Shown here one piece after another: positions 12,791 through 23,540 of a DNA stretch of 64,000 nucleotides. The DNA comes from Stenogyne calaminthoides. Its lineage: Eukaryota; Streptophyta; Magnoliopsida; Lamiales; Lamiaceae. Location: assembly GCA_037126765.1 (NCBI GenBank), contig JBBCBC010000031.1, positions 5,279,638-5,343,637 of the forward strand, written 5' to 3'. Positions within the stretch are counted from its first letter, which is position 1; every line of letters begins with the position of its first letter. Under the pieces are notes generated by a model. It worked only from the letters and a program-made list of their open reading frames with translations. It ran no database searches and was not told the DNA's origin. Made by a program: the position numbers and the translations under genes.

Positions 12791-12924
12791 ATGTTGTTTG
12801 AAATATTGGTAGCATGTAATTAAATTATATATTTGTGATGATATATATTTCATGTTTTTGGTGTATTGGACGTAAGTTAATGATTGTATGTTTATATATT
12901 TCGATGTTTTGGTATATATATATG

Positions 12925-13085
12925 TGGTTTATGGTTTTATTATAGGATTTTTGGTTTATGTTATATGATATTGGACGTATATATAAGTTTTGGTTTATGG
13001 TTTTATTATAGGATTTTTGGTTTATGTTATATGGTATTGGACGTATATATAAGTTTTGGTTTATAGTTTTATTATAGGATTTTTA
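12925..13085 (+). repeat. 66-bp tandem repeat, about 2.5 copies
   Basis: The block starting TGGTTTATGGTTTTATTATA recurs at 12925, 12991 and 13057 (as TGGTTTATAGTT), an exact 66-bp period. The unit includes GGATTTTTGGTTTATG and TATTGGACGTATATATAAG. It lies in the 3' non-coding part of the CACTA remnant. Confidence 0.9.
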
Positions 13086-13205
13086 AAATGTAAATTAATA
13101 ATAAAAAAAAGATATTGGACAAATGGTTAATAACCTACTCTATATAATATATAAATGAAAAAAAAAAATATATTAACTTAGGCGGTGGTTGATAACTTAC
13201 CGTCT

Positions 13206-14462
13206 AAGTCGGAAAACAAAATGATTTGGAAACCCATTTGTCGAAATCTTTTTCTTGGACATCGGTTTTTTATCACCGTTCAAACTTGGGACGGTGATAC
13301 TTGGAAAGCAGTTATAACCGCTCTCGATTTCATTTTTCACAATTTGTCCAAACCCAAATGTGTATTAGTGTCTACTAGTGTTCGTGGTGCTACTAGTACT
13401 ACTAGTGGACGTGGTGGTACTCAATCCCTTGGTCGTGGTCTTTATGGTAAATTTTTCCGTTTAGATAATTTTTTAAAGAACGATATCAACAACGATGCAA
13501 AGACAATCAAATGTTTTCTTAGAAATTAAAAATTTTACGAATACACCTTCTTTTGAGTATCAGCAAGGAGAATTAGAAAATTTTGATATTTTTAAAGTGG
13601 TGGTCGAGGAGATTAGATGCTTATCCGAATTGTTGAGTACGATTGCAAAAGAGGTATATGCATGTCCCATCTCAACCGTAGTCCGTTAAGCGAGCATTTA
13701 GCTTGGGTGAACATATCTTGAATGAAAAGCGTTCAAGATTGACAGTTGAGCACTTGGAAAACCAATGTTTCTTTGATGATTGTGTGAAAGATCGAAGATC
13801 GAACACAAGATGAAGCTCTTAAGCGGATTCTAGCGAAGATAGTGTGATCGACGACACAACCGAAAGCGAAAATGAAGCTTAAATCTTCTTAAGATTTAAG
13901 TCTTGAGATAAAAACAAGGTAAAAGAAGCTACGTGGATTTTTGATTTAATCGGATCGTAAAGCAACATAATTTTAAGTTTCTAACTTAGAATTTTCTAAG
14001 TTTAAAATTTAAAATTATGCCCAAAGTTTTTTTTTTTTATCCTCTTTTCATTACTTGTATTTTTTTTTAATTGTAATTATAAGTTGTACACTTGTATTTG
14101 TAGCATTATCAATTTAACATGTTACTTGTAAGTTGTAACTTTTAAGTTGTAAATTATAATTTTTGTAATGTATTAAATTATTGTTTAATGTAAATTTTTT
14201 GAGTTGTTTGTTATTTGTAATTTTGTATGTTTAATAACATAAGATTTTGCTTCATCTTCTTTAAATTTACTTCAATTTATTTTTTTTATTTGTATTTTGA
14301 TAAAAATTTAAAAAAAAGCAGTTGAACCGTGAACAGGAACCGGAACCGGAATGGGAACCGAACCGTTAAACTATTTTTTATCGGTTCGGTTCAGGTTCCA
14401 ACTTTTGGAAACCTGAACTTGGTTTGAACCGAACCGCCGGTTCGAACCGTTTGGCACCTCTA
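13206..14462 (+). mobile_element. hAT element remnant, 3' part
   Basis: It contains the C-terminal part of a hAT transposase (13230-13800) and a right end with many GAACCG/CCGGTTC subterminal repeats (14326-14450), closing in TTGGCACCTCTA. That terminus is typical of plant hAT elements. No left terminal repeat (TAGAGGTGCC) was found, so the 5' half is missing and no target duplication can be checked. The left limit is where CACTA-like sequence stops. Confidence 0.75.
13230..13800 (+). pseudogene. hAT transposase C-terminal dimerisation region
   Basis: The block LENFDIFKVVVEEIRCLSEL, then TIAKEVYACPISTV and LNEKRSRLTVEHLENQ (about 13575-13770), follows the hAT dimerisation domain pattern FDIL-WW ... 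LA-DVLAIP-STV-SE-AFS-G ... RS-L-P-LEAL. The conserved WW is replaced by VV, and a stop (TAA at 13687-13689) interrupts the domain before the AFS block. An upstream block (13185-13529) is less conserved. It is inactive. Confidence 0.75.
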
Positions 14463-14942
14463 GTTTGCTTTACCCATTTTGAAGTAAATTGTCTAAACTA
14501 CCCTTGTTACAAAAAACATAACCCATATGGACCGAATTGCACCACTCTTTCCAATTTTTGCGTTCGATCAACATTCTTTAACTAGGTGGTTAGTTTTCTT
14601 GGAAAAAATTATTAAATGGTATAATTTTTTATGTAAATTATTAATAGGTACAAATAGATTGTATATTTAGTCAAAGTAGTACATGAAAGTGTCTACATAT
14701 ATACAATTATTTTATATATATTAGTAAATTGTAATTCTTAAATATATGTATTAATACGTCTCACAATTTTCTTTTTTTCTTTTACCTAAATGAAATTGGA
14801 TAGTTTCCCGCCTGTTATTAAAATAAATCACAAGAACTTGTGAAAAATTACCTCCAAACCAAACTTCCCATTTTTAAAAGCAAAATACTTTAAAAGACCA
14901 ATTAAACTAATTAATACTAATCCAACTATCTATCAATTATAA
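14463..14942. other. 3' flank of the NIMIN-like gene
   Basis: AT-rich sequence with no ORF of interest. It is presumably the 3' UTR and downstream spacer of the minus-strand gene at 14943-15248. No transposon ends recognised. Confidence 0.6.
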
Positions 14943-15248
14943 CTAGAGAGAAAGATTGAGGTCCAATCCTTTATCTCCACTTTTCTGACTTTCTGGATTT
15001 TCCGTTTCCATTGAAGGGCTAGCTGTCACCTTTTCTAGTGGCGGAGCTTCTAAAAAATCTTCGAATCTGAACGTGGGGTTCCACGACGCCTTGATATCTC
15101 TAGCTCCTTTTTCTTTGTTATCAGTGGCACCTAGCAGTCGGTCGCGGACTTCTCTTGTACTTTTAATTAATGCAAAAAATTTATCCACATCCTCATTTTC
15201 TTCATCGTCCTCCATTTTTCTTTTATTTTTATTTTTATTTTCATCCAT
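14943..15248 (-). CDS. NIMIN-like NPR1/NIM1-interacting protein
   Basis: A single-exon ORF of 101 residues, with ATG at 15248 and TAG at 14943-14945. The N-terminus is Lys/Asn-rich and then acidic. The block EDVDKFFALIKSTREVRDRL (residues about 20-39) matches the conserved NPR1-binding-type core of NIMIN proteins (E-x-V-x-x-F-[FY]-A-L-[IV]-R-x-x-R-x-x-R-x-x). NPTFRFEDFL (about residues 58-67) matches the second conserved NP-x-F-x-x-EDF block. The C-terminus is DLNLSL, an EAR-type repression motif. Length (about 100-140 residues) and lack of introns fit the family. Known NIMINs bind NPR1 in the nucleus and modulate salicylic-acid-induced PR gene expression. Subtype (NIMIN1, 2 or 3) is not assigned. 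It is the only intact host-type gene seen here, lying between TE remnants. Confidence 0.88.
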   Translation of the reverse strand: MDENKNKNKRKMEDDEENEDVDKFFALIKSTREVRDRLLGATDNKEKGARDIKASWNPTFRFEDFLEAPPLEKVTASPSMETENPESQKSGDKGLDLNLSL

Positions 15249-15309
15249 AATTTAGAGAGAGAAAAAATGAATTGGGTGGTGGTGGTTGAACTTATGTAAT
15301 AGAAGAAAG

Positions 15310-15316
15310 TTATATA
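15310..15316 (-). promoter_or_regulatory. TATA box of the NIMIN-like gene
   Basis: On the minus strand TATATAA lies about 62 bases upstream of the ATG, inside ATCTATATAAC. This spacing fits a plant core promoter with a short 5' UTR. A TTGAC core (W-box-like, but followed by A rather than C/T) is at 15448-15452. I see no TGACG (as-1 type) element in the 300 bases upstream. Confidence 0.65.
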
Positions 15317-15664
15317 GATGGAGAAAATGGTATAAATGATGAGACATGTGGGGAGTGTGTTGTAACTTGTTGCCTTGTGGGGAAGGTATGGGGTGTAAGT
15401 AATATATAGATATTCTTTAATAGTATATATTTTATTTAGAAATATTTGTCAATTTAATAGGACATTAGAAAAATAGTGTTTACCGCAAGATGAGGCTTTT
15501 GTTAGTATTTATTCGATTCGATTCGATCCAACTTTTTCGTATTTTATTGGTATTTTGCTTTGCTGAATTTTTAATATATGAACACAAGGTGATTCGGTGG
15601 ATATTTTTTAATATCCTACACATCCATCCATATTATAAAATATAAAGTGAAATATCATAATAGG

Positions 15665-16227
15665 TAGAGATGTTAATCAAGGCGTCTTAAATGGGCCAAG
15701 TTTTAACCTATTATATCTTTGGGTTAGAAATTTGACGATGATAAACCGATTTAAATAAGTCTTTTGGCCCTAACTTAGGTTAGCCCATGAAGCTAAATGA
15801 AAATTAGCCATGAGTTAATCGAGCCAACCCGCTAGCCCGCCTACTTATATATAATATATATTTTATATATATTATAATTATATTATTAACTTAAATAAAT
15901 AGAAATAAATTAGGGCATGATATTATGTTATGTTTTGATGTGATTTTGACTATATTAATAATGTCTGGATTATTAAGTTTGAAAAATATCATAGTATGAT
16001 TGCCACTTTTTAATTTATAAACAATATTTGGAGTATTTAATATGAATTTTTTTTTAATTTTCTAGAAAGTTGTTAGTAAATTTTAGAAATGGCCGCCAAA
16101 GTTAGGTTTAAATTTCAATTATTAGTTATTAAGATTAAGAATGAACCAGGTTAAGGCCTAAACCTGCTTTATTGATCCCTATAAGTGAATTTCCTAATGG
16201 TTAGTTACAACCCGTTTAACATCTCTA
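15665..16227. mobile_element. hAT-type MITE with 8-bp target duplication
   Basis: A 563-bp element with terminal inverted repeats TAGAGATGTTAA (left) and TTAACATCTCTA (right). It is flanked by perfect 8-bp direct repeats ATAATAGG at 15657-15664 and 16228-16235. Eight-base duplications and the TAGAGATG-type end indicate the hAT superfamily. No coding capacity, so it is non-autonomous. It lies about 420 bp upstream of the NIMIN-like ATG. Confidence 0.92.
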
Positions 16228-16235
16228 ATAATAGG

Positions 16236-19200
16236 TGATCCCATTCCATATTTTTTACTCATTTTTACTTAGAGGAATTGATCAATTTGATTTCATTAAA
16301 GAAATAATATTTCTCTCATACTAATTTAATTTGTTTTTTTTTATTTTTTGCATATATTGTTTATTTTTACGATTTTGATAAAGTTCCTTAATCCTTATGC
16401 AATAAATATTAATCCAAATACAAAATTTTTTATACATCATTGGCGACATTTGATCTGGTTTTTGTAACCCCGCTTATATATTTATGAAATAAAATATTTT
16501 TATCGACCAGAAAAATAAAAAAAATTAATTACTTCTGAAAGCTGTGAACATATTTTTAATGTGTTATATCCGCAATAAAAAAAAAAACGATGGATTGAAA
16601 GCCTCCATCTTTTGGCTTCTTCTGTTTTGTTTGTACCATTGACTCATTAATTAATCATTATTGACTCCAAATATTTTCCATATCCTCTCGCAAGGGTATT
16701 ATTTTGGTTCATGACAATATTTTATATTGATTTTTTTAACAATAATAATATAATTAAAAAATCCTTTTGTGGAAACTCACATTTAAAACAACTAAATTGA
16801 TCATTTTTAAAGGAAAAATTAACTCAACTTAGATACGCAAATCTCTTATATGTATATTAGGCGCACCATACAATTCAATTGTATTTTTAAAGAATGTTAA
16901 TTATTTTTATTGAACAATATTTATTATTTTTATGAATTAAAAATAATTTAATTTAAAAAAATTACGTGAATTGCATGATGCATTTAGTTTATACAGATTT
17001 TGTCATATTTTTTATATATAAATGTGAATCCAAAATTTTCATTTTAGTAATCCTAGGCATAAAATAATAAAAGTACATTTTATAGACTGAGAAATATACG
17101 TGATTATTATTCGTGTATTACCTCTACAAAAAGACAAAATATATATTGTTGATGATTCCACTTTCCAGTTCTAAAAAATTGTAATAGGAAATTCATTAAA
17201 AAGATGTAGGTGACTGACTTATAATAATTGAATTAGTTTGAATACTAGTTTGTAAGGCAGCTTTATAATGAAGCAATTTTTAGTTTCAGAAATTTTGAAA
17301 TCGGAACAAAATTTTGTGTGAAATTGATGGCTTTTAGGTTGATGGTTTGCTCTGTATTTGTTTCTTAATAACATACTCTGTCATAATTGAAAAAAATAAT
17401 AATATAGTTTTAATGGCAAAAATGTCATAAATATTAAAAAAGTTTAAGATGTTAAAACTTAAAAGTTGTGTTAGTTTGAATAGTGAGATGTCAACCCCCA
17501 ACGAACCCCTCCCCCAAAAAAATTACAATGGCTAAAAGGCGAAAAAACCACAAATGGTTTTCAGAATTTTTACTTATCAAATTGAGTTCTTTTTGAGTCC
17601 ATTTTAGTCTCTTTTCAATAAAAAATAAAAAATTAATACGAAACCACCCTCATTTTAGTCCCTTTATTATTATCTATGTTTTAATACATCTAGCTACCTT
17701 GTGAATTGCGATTTTAAAATCATGAATTTCATTAATTCTCGTTGTTAATTTCGAGTGAATTACTTTGAGACGAGTGTAGAAATCTATAATATTCATCATT
17801 TTAATATCTTAGTTCGTGTCATTTTGTATGCCATAACATATTTTGGGTCATTTTTCGGTCAAAGTTCAAAGTTTTTCGACGAAAATAACTAACATTGATA
17901 CTGAAATTATCAAAATTAATAAAGTATAAATTTATAGTACTATTTGTGGGCTTGGACAAAATTACACAATGATTTGTGTTTTTTTTTTTAAAATTATAAT
18001 AATTCGGATTGCAATAATTTTTCCTTTTAACTTTTTACAATACAAAGTCGGAAGCAGATTTACTAATAATAATTTTGAAGAAGATATTTGAATAGAAGGT
18101 GCATGAATATAAATAATATTATATGAAGATGGAATATATTGAGTCATCAATGATGAAGGAGAAGAAACGTCATTAGAAGATGTAATGGAGGTCACATGTG
18201 AAGATGTCGTGTCTTGCAAATTGCAATTGTTTTTTTCCCTTTGATGGCTAGCTTCCCCTATCTTCTACTATTTATATTCCGTAGATGCCCTTTAATGTAA
18301 GGGTAAACGAATTTGTACTCAATATCAGGACGGATTCAGGATTTTGTCCCTAGACGGACTAAATTCTCAATTGAACAAGGATGATAAAATTTTAGTAATT
18401 TCAAAGGACGAGAGCAAAATGATAAAATTTTATGATTTTAAAGTATAAATACAAAAATTTCGACATATATATAAAAAATTTAAATTTTCAAAGAGGCGAC
18501 CGTCACTAGGTGATTTCGAAATGCTATATCTTTATATATATTTTGAATATATATATTTTAAATTTCTTTATATAGTAAAAGAAATTGTGATTTCGTAATG
18601 CTATATCTTACATTTTAAGTCTATTTTTCTTATTTTCAATCTTGAAAATGACATTAGAGTTTATGTTTATCTATTCTATCTTAAATATAGAAAATTATAA
18701 ATATATTTTTATATTATATAATCATTTGGAAGTAATAGACTTGAATAGAACAAAATATTTGTAAATAACTAGAACAAGAATGAGGTGGCAACATGCCTTT
18801 TAAAAGATTAATTTAAGTGAATTAATTGCACGAAACTACTCCTGACTTAAAAATATTGCGCTAAATTATCTCATGATTTGAAAACTGCACGAACCTCTTT
18901 TCTCAATAGTTTATTAAATAAAGTGAAATGCTAATTTTTTTTTTGTTGGGTGACACTATATGTGTGAATCGGTTAGCAAATTATAAATTCTCAATTTTAA
19001 AATTAATAGTGAGATTGTTAAAAAGCAAATCCAAAAATTGAGAACTTTTTAGAGGGTCGAGAATATTTATTTATTTAATTTCAACACTCCCCCTCGCCGT
19101 GGGTAGAATCATTGTCATTTAAACGGGAGAGGAGGCGTGAGTGGACAATTTTAATGGGTGGAGTCTTCCCAGAAGAATGTAATGTTGAGGGAAATTTAAA

Positions 19201-19239
19201 TAAATAGATTATTAAAACTCTCAAGTTCGAGCTTTTAGA
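16236..19239. other. about 3 kb AT-rich sequence without recognised gene
   Basis: No ORF longer than about 85 codons has a recognisable product. The minus-strand ORF at 17962-18219 is Ser-rich at its start and then low-complexity. A patch near 18325-18520 (CGGATTCAGGATTTTGTCCC, GAGGCGACCGTCAC) has the feel of a decayed dispersed repeat, and 19088-19170 holds a GC-richer island (CTCCCCCTCGCCGTGGG). No terminal repeats or tRNA found. Confidence 0.5.
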
Positions 19240-20329
19240 TGAGATGAGTCATTTTTTACGGAGAGTATTATGCTAATTTGATAACAACTCATAAAAACAA
19301 AACATGCTGCGTGTCACGATAAGTTGTAAATAAGATGAATTTGTTGGCCGGGTTAAAGGAAATAACTGACGGGGGCATACCAAGCCGGGATGTGGTATGC
19401 GAGAGCTTTACACGCATAATATTTGATACACCTTATGAAGATGAATCATTACGAGATGAAGATAATTTGGAGAATTAGCCTCCGGTGCTAGGGTTTCTAG
19501 TAGGAATAAATGATCACTCGAATTTTTTTTTGTTCCTCACCTCAAAGCGTGGGTATGATGATTTTTTGGGAGATTTTTACGAACCTTTCTCTTTTTTTTT
19601 TCTTCCTTTTATAGCACTCGACAAGCATGAAATTTGGGTTACAAGCATGAAATTGGAGACTTGGTCATGCAAGAACTTACGTAATCTTTACGTTTTTCAA
19701 CCGTCTTCCTAGTTGATCTTGGAACTTACTTGTCGTAAAAAAGCACTCTTTTTGGTCGTCCAAATTAATCTTTTACTCGGTTGGATGTTTTGTTCACCCT
19801 TTAACCATGTCGGTTTTATCTTTGAAATATTGTCCTCCTCGAAATAATCGAGCCCTCGGGATGTTAGGGTCTTGAGATATATCGAGTGTCGGGCACTCTG
19901 ACCCTTCGGGATACCTGAGGTCTGCGGACATACTGACCCTCAGGATATCTGAGGTCTTCGAACATACTGACCTTCAGGATATTTGAGGTGCGAACATACT
20001 GACCCTCAGGATATCTGAGGTGCGAACATACTGACCCTCAGGATGTCTGAGGTCTTCGAACATCTTGACCTCGGGATATCCGAGGTATATGAACATACTG
20101 AGGTCTTGAACATCTTGACCCTCGGGATATCCCGAGGTCTTCGGGATTTCGAGTATTTTGGCCGCCCGAGTCCTCAGATTTGCTTATGGCCTTCTTGACT
20201 TAGCTCATCTGACTCCTTCTTTCCTGACCTGCGTGGCGAATACTTGTCCATTGGGCATGAATATTTAAATATTACACGTGTCGCTCTTACGTGTTCGATT
20301 AAGCCTGAGTTACTATATCGAACACAACA
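19240..20329 (-). repeat. 3' LTR of Tat element
   Basis: In element orientation it starts TGTTGTGTTCGATATAG (at 20329) and ends near ...GACTCATCTCA (19240). It aligns throughout with 31480-32653 but has many small indels and is about 84 bp shorter. The left boundary is set by alignment to the other LTR and is less certain than the right. Confidence 0.85.
19905..20150 (-). repeat. palindromic tandem repeat array in the 3' LTR
   Basis: Units of about 28-33 bp built on GAACATACTGACCCTCAGG followed by ATATCTGAGGT(CTTC). Each unit contains the near-palindrome CCTCAGGATATCTGAGG. About seven to eight units are seen, the last ones diverging to CCCTCGGGATATCCCGAGG, with symmetric changes in both arms. 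Confidence 0.85.
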
Positions 20330-20342
20330 ATACCCCCAAATG
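20330..20342 (-). other. polypurine tract of Tat element
   Basis: On the minus strand CATTTGGGGGTAT directly precedes the 3' LTR start TGTTGTG. It is G-rich and correctly placed for plus-strand priming. Confidence 0.75.
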
Positions 20343-20596
20343 TCGCTTTTGTATTCAACATGGGGTCTTACCATTTAAAATCTTATTGGGCCATAGTCGA
20401 TGTAAACCCAGATTCGTGCGAGGATTTTCTAAATCGAACCCAACATTTATATATACCTTGTTTCTCCGCCTTAAACCCTTTTTTTTTTCCTCTTTCTTTC
20501 AATCTTTTACGTAATACGAAAATTTCGGCGAGGTTTCATCATTCCGTGAAGAATTTTACTCAGGTAACCGCTGCATTCTTTCTCTAATTGTGATTA

Positions 20597-23540
20597 TGGC
20601 CTCTTGCTCAAAATCTCTGTTCCCCTAGAATCAGACCACCATAGTTCCTCTTCTTCCCCCTCTGTCAGTAGAATCCCGATGGCGTATAAATCTTGCCGGA
20701 GATGAAATGTCGGGTTCGAGAATTCGTTGCAAATTCCGCAACCGTTGCGTTCTTTCCTCGATTCTGATGAAGCCCTAAATGAATTGGATAGGGGCTTGGT
20801 CCGTAATGATTCTTCGGACGATTTAAGTGATAATTTTTTGCCCCAAATTCAAATTGGGTCTGGGGCTGTTGATAATATTAATGTAGATAGGAATGACAAT
20901 GTTGTGAGGGGGGAAATTTTGGTATTTGTAAATATAACCGAATCGAACATAGGGGTAGTTGGCGAAAGCAAAATTTTGAGCTTGATATACCAAGTTGGTG
21001 TCCCTCATAGTCCAACGTATATACTTGAGTATACCTTTCGTTATAGTTTTGATTGGCCCGAGCAAACCTCATAGGATTAGGGTTGAGAACGAGTACCCAA
21101 CGAGCAAGATAGCGAGCATAATTGATGTTGATAGGCTCATTTCTTTGCATTGGATTTATGAAACTCGAAAATGTCTTTTTTCGGGCACCGTGTTACGATG
21201 GCGGGCGATCAACCCCCCGAGGGTTGTGTCGCCAGAATTTAGACACAATGGAAGCGGCCTTCGATTTCCCTCCATCCGCCATCACCCGTTTGCTCGTGGA
21301 ATGGAACATCACCATTACTCATTTCGAGCGGGTGGCATATGATCATGAGTTTCGACTTTTTGTTCGCAAGATGAAGCAAGATACTACCCCTCGGCGGTGA
21401 GCTTGCTTTCGATTGGTGCACTTGACCCGTCCGAGGGGTGAACACGGGTGGTTGTTCATGCAAGCTAATGCCAAGTGCAAAATTATTGAAGACGTGCGAA
21501 CAAAATCGGTGATTGGAAGGAAAAGTTTTTGGTTCGTTGGGGCGATTGGAAAAGCCGGGCCTCCGGAAGCCGAACCAAATGCTCGTTTAGACATCCCCGA
21601 CCGGGGGGTGTAAAAAAGTAAGTGATTTTGTGTCTTTTCGTTCTTCGATTTTGAACCGATTTTAACTCGCTTTTTATTTCGTGGATTCTAATTGCGACGG
21701 ACAAGGAGACAAACGGCGACTATTTTAGCAGCGGCGTTGGCAAATTGATCCGAGTCTCGTTCGAGCGATCCGTGAGAACTCGAATCTGCTGATCGAGGAG
21801 AAAGAAAGGAGGTTTGTTCGTGCCTCCTCATCATCTTGTTCTTTGTTAATCCCTTTGGTAAGGATTGCCTCTTGTATTTGTATAAGTTTTGTGTCATTTT
21901 GCTCGTTGTTACCCTTCCATTCGCTCGTCTTGAATTATTTTGTTTATAGCTTTCCCGCTGTGACCATTCTTTGTGAGTACATCCGAGCATCTTGAGATAT
22001 TTCGGAGAAAAACCACGAGAGCTTGCTGGATTCATTTGAGGGAATTGAACAACCGGGGAGAGGACAGGCAGAGCAGCAAGGCATCTGCGATTCGGTCACA
22101 GGGAATCAAGCCGACCCGCAAAAGTACCCGGTTGGCGAAGCGGCGGGTCGAACAAGCTTTGTCGCTTGAAAAAGACGGTGGTGGATATCGGTGGCGGGGC
22201 GGCGAACAAACTCGGACGAAGGCCGAGCAAAGCAGAACTCAAACGAGTCGCGATACCATTAGGGTAACTGGACCCTGTCTTCGGCGTCGGGCGGCCGCCT
22301 TTCGGGTTGGTCAATTTCGCGGATCGTTGAAATGGAGGTTGGCACATCTTCTCCACCTCCTGCGGACCGATCATAGACTCCGTTGAATCGAGCTCCGGTC
22401 CCCGAGGATAGATCATTCTTGGGGTGGGATCGGCTCGTCGTGCTAGTACATCTTGTTCGATCGACTTTTGCTTTAGTTACTTTTTGTTCGCCTTTTTTAT
22501 ACTCATTTGCTCAAATATATATATGTAGGTTGAATGGTTATCGCCTTTGATGCCCAATATGAAGAAGCAGTTTACCGTCACGATTGTTCGCAAGGTTCCG
22601 GCATTCATTCGAGCAAGTTCGAAGTTTTGCAGACTCCTATTCGAGCATGGACTACCGATCCGAAGAGTCCACTACGGGTCCCACTCCTCGAAAATATGCG
22701 TCTGGTCCGGTGCTTCAGGCCAATCTATGGTCGTTTTGAGAAAGCCTATGCTCAAATCCCCGCCAACCTCCATGCCAACTACTTGGCTTTGATCAGAACT
22801 TTGAAGAAAGGTGTGAAATGAGCGGGACTCGGGATTTAATTGAGGTTGGCTCAGGACAATCTTCTTTCTAAGACAAGCCGATGCCCACCGGCTCGGAGGA
22901 TGCCCGCAAGGCTCAGAAAATAATCGCCGATTTCACGAGGATGCACGCTCGCCGGGGAAAAATGCTCGCGACAAAGGAGGAATTGATTCACTCTCGGAGA
23001 AGGTAGCCGATATCGGCGAGCTCGAGGAGGATATGAATGTTGAGCCAGAGACTCGAAGCCGGTGTCGAGGCCATGGAAAATGAGAGGAGGATGCGCCGCC
23101 AACAACTCATCATTGTTGAGGAGACCAACACTCGTTTGGGTCTCGAAAATTCAAAAAGTCTGAACGATGATGAGTATGTTGATTCCATGTCCAACTTCTC
23201 CTACATTTTGTGCCTTCGCCGATGCTATCCGTCTCGTTTCGCCATGCATCCAACGGCGAACAAATTGCCCTCTTGTATCCGGGGCCAAAGAAGACGATCG
23301 ACAACCCAACGGATCGCAACCTTCCAATGTCGATTTAAATGATGCGTGTGATTTCTCCGTTCTTCTGAAGGGATCAAAGTTGATGATCCGATTACGGATG
23401 AGGAAGAGGGCTCAGACATGAATATCGCCGAGGTTCTGGCCAAAATCTTCAGACTGAGCCTGGGACCGATCAGGTGCTGGTCGAGCAAAGGGGACCTCCT
23501 GTGACCGAGCAAATGTACCTTCTGTATTTTTGTTTTGTTG
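20597..23540 (+). pseudogene. antisense extra ORF of Tat element (gypsy-type 'transposase'-like)
   Basis: Plus-strand coding blocks lie between integrase and the 3' LTR, opposite to gag-pol. A likely start is ATG at 20597 (MASCSKSLFP), with frame breaks soon after. Blocks include FDFPPSAITRLLVEWNITIT (about 21262) and HGWLFMQANAKCKIIEDVRT (about 21440), followed by GRKSFWFVG. The pattern FPL-P-I--LL--L-I followed by GW-F------I----S---WK-RFFFV resembles the 'putative gypsy-type transposase' domain (PF04195-like) found in Tat elements. Downstream blocks are at 22534-22821 (a helical region with YAQIPANLHANYLALIRTL), and 22900-23160 looks coiled-coil. At least five frame breaks occur, so this copy is dead. 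The role of the protein is not known. Confidence 0.65.

Larger units (their letters stand above)
9461..13205 (+). mobile_element. decayed CACTA (En/Spm) element
   Basis: A CACTA-type end (CACTACTACACATTTAGTGG) lies at 9461. It is followed by an En/Spm-type transposase region and then a Ulp1-like C48 protease region, both on the plus strand and split by AT-rich intron-like gaps. Near 13175-13205 lies an inverted motif (CTTAGGCGGT...ACCGTCTAAG) like the subterminal repeats of CACTA elements. No matching TAGTG right end or 3-bp target duplication was found. The right boundary is therefore approximate and the end seems lost at the junction with the hAT remnant. Confidence 0.7.

Noticed and set aside
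15073..15255. Plus-strand 60-codon ORF over the NIMIN-like gene
   Set aside because: Shadow of the minus-strand gene: Ser/Phe run opposite its acidic and Asn/Lys codons.
17962..18219. Minus-strand 85-codon Ser-rich ORF
   Set aside because: The C-terminal half is Ile/Lys low complexity from AT-rich DNA. No family recognised.
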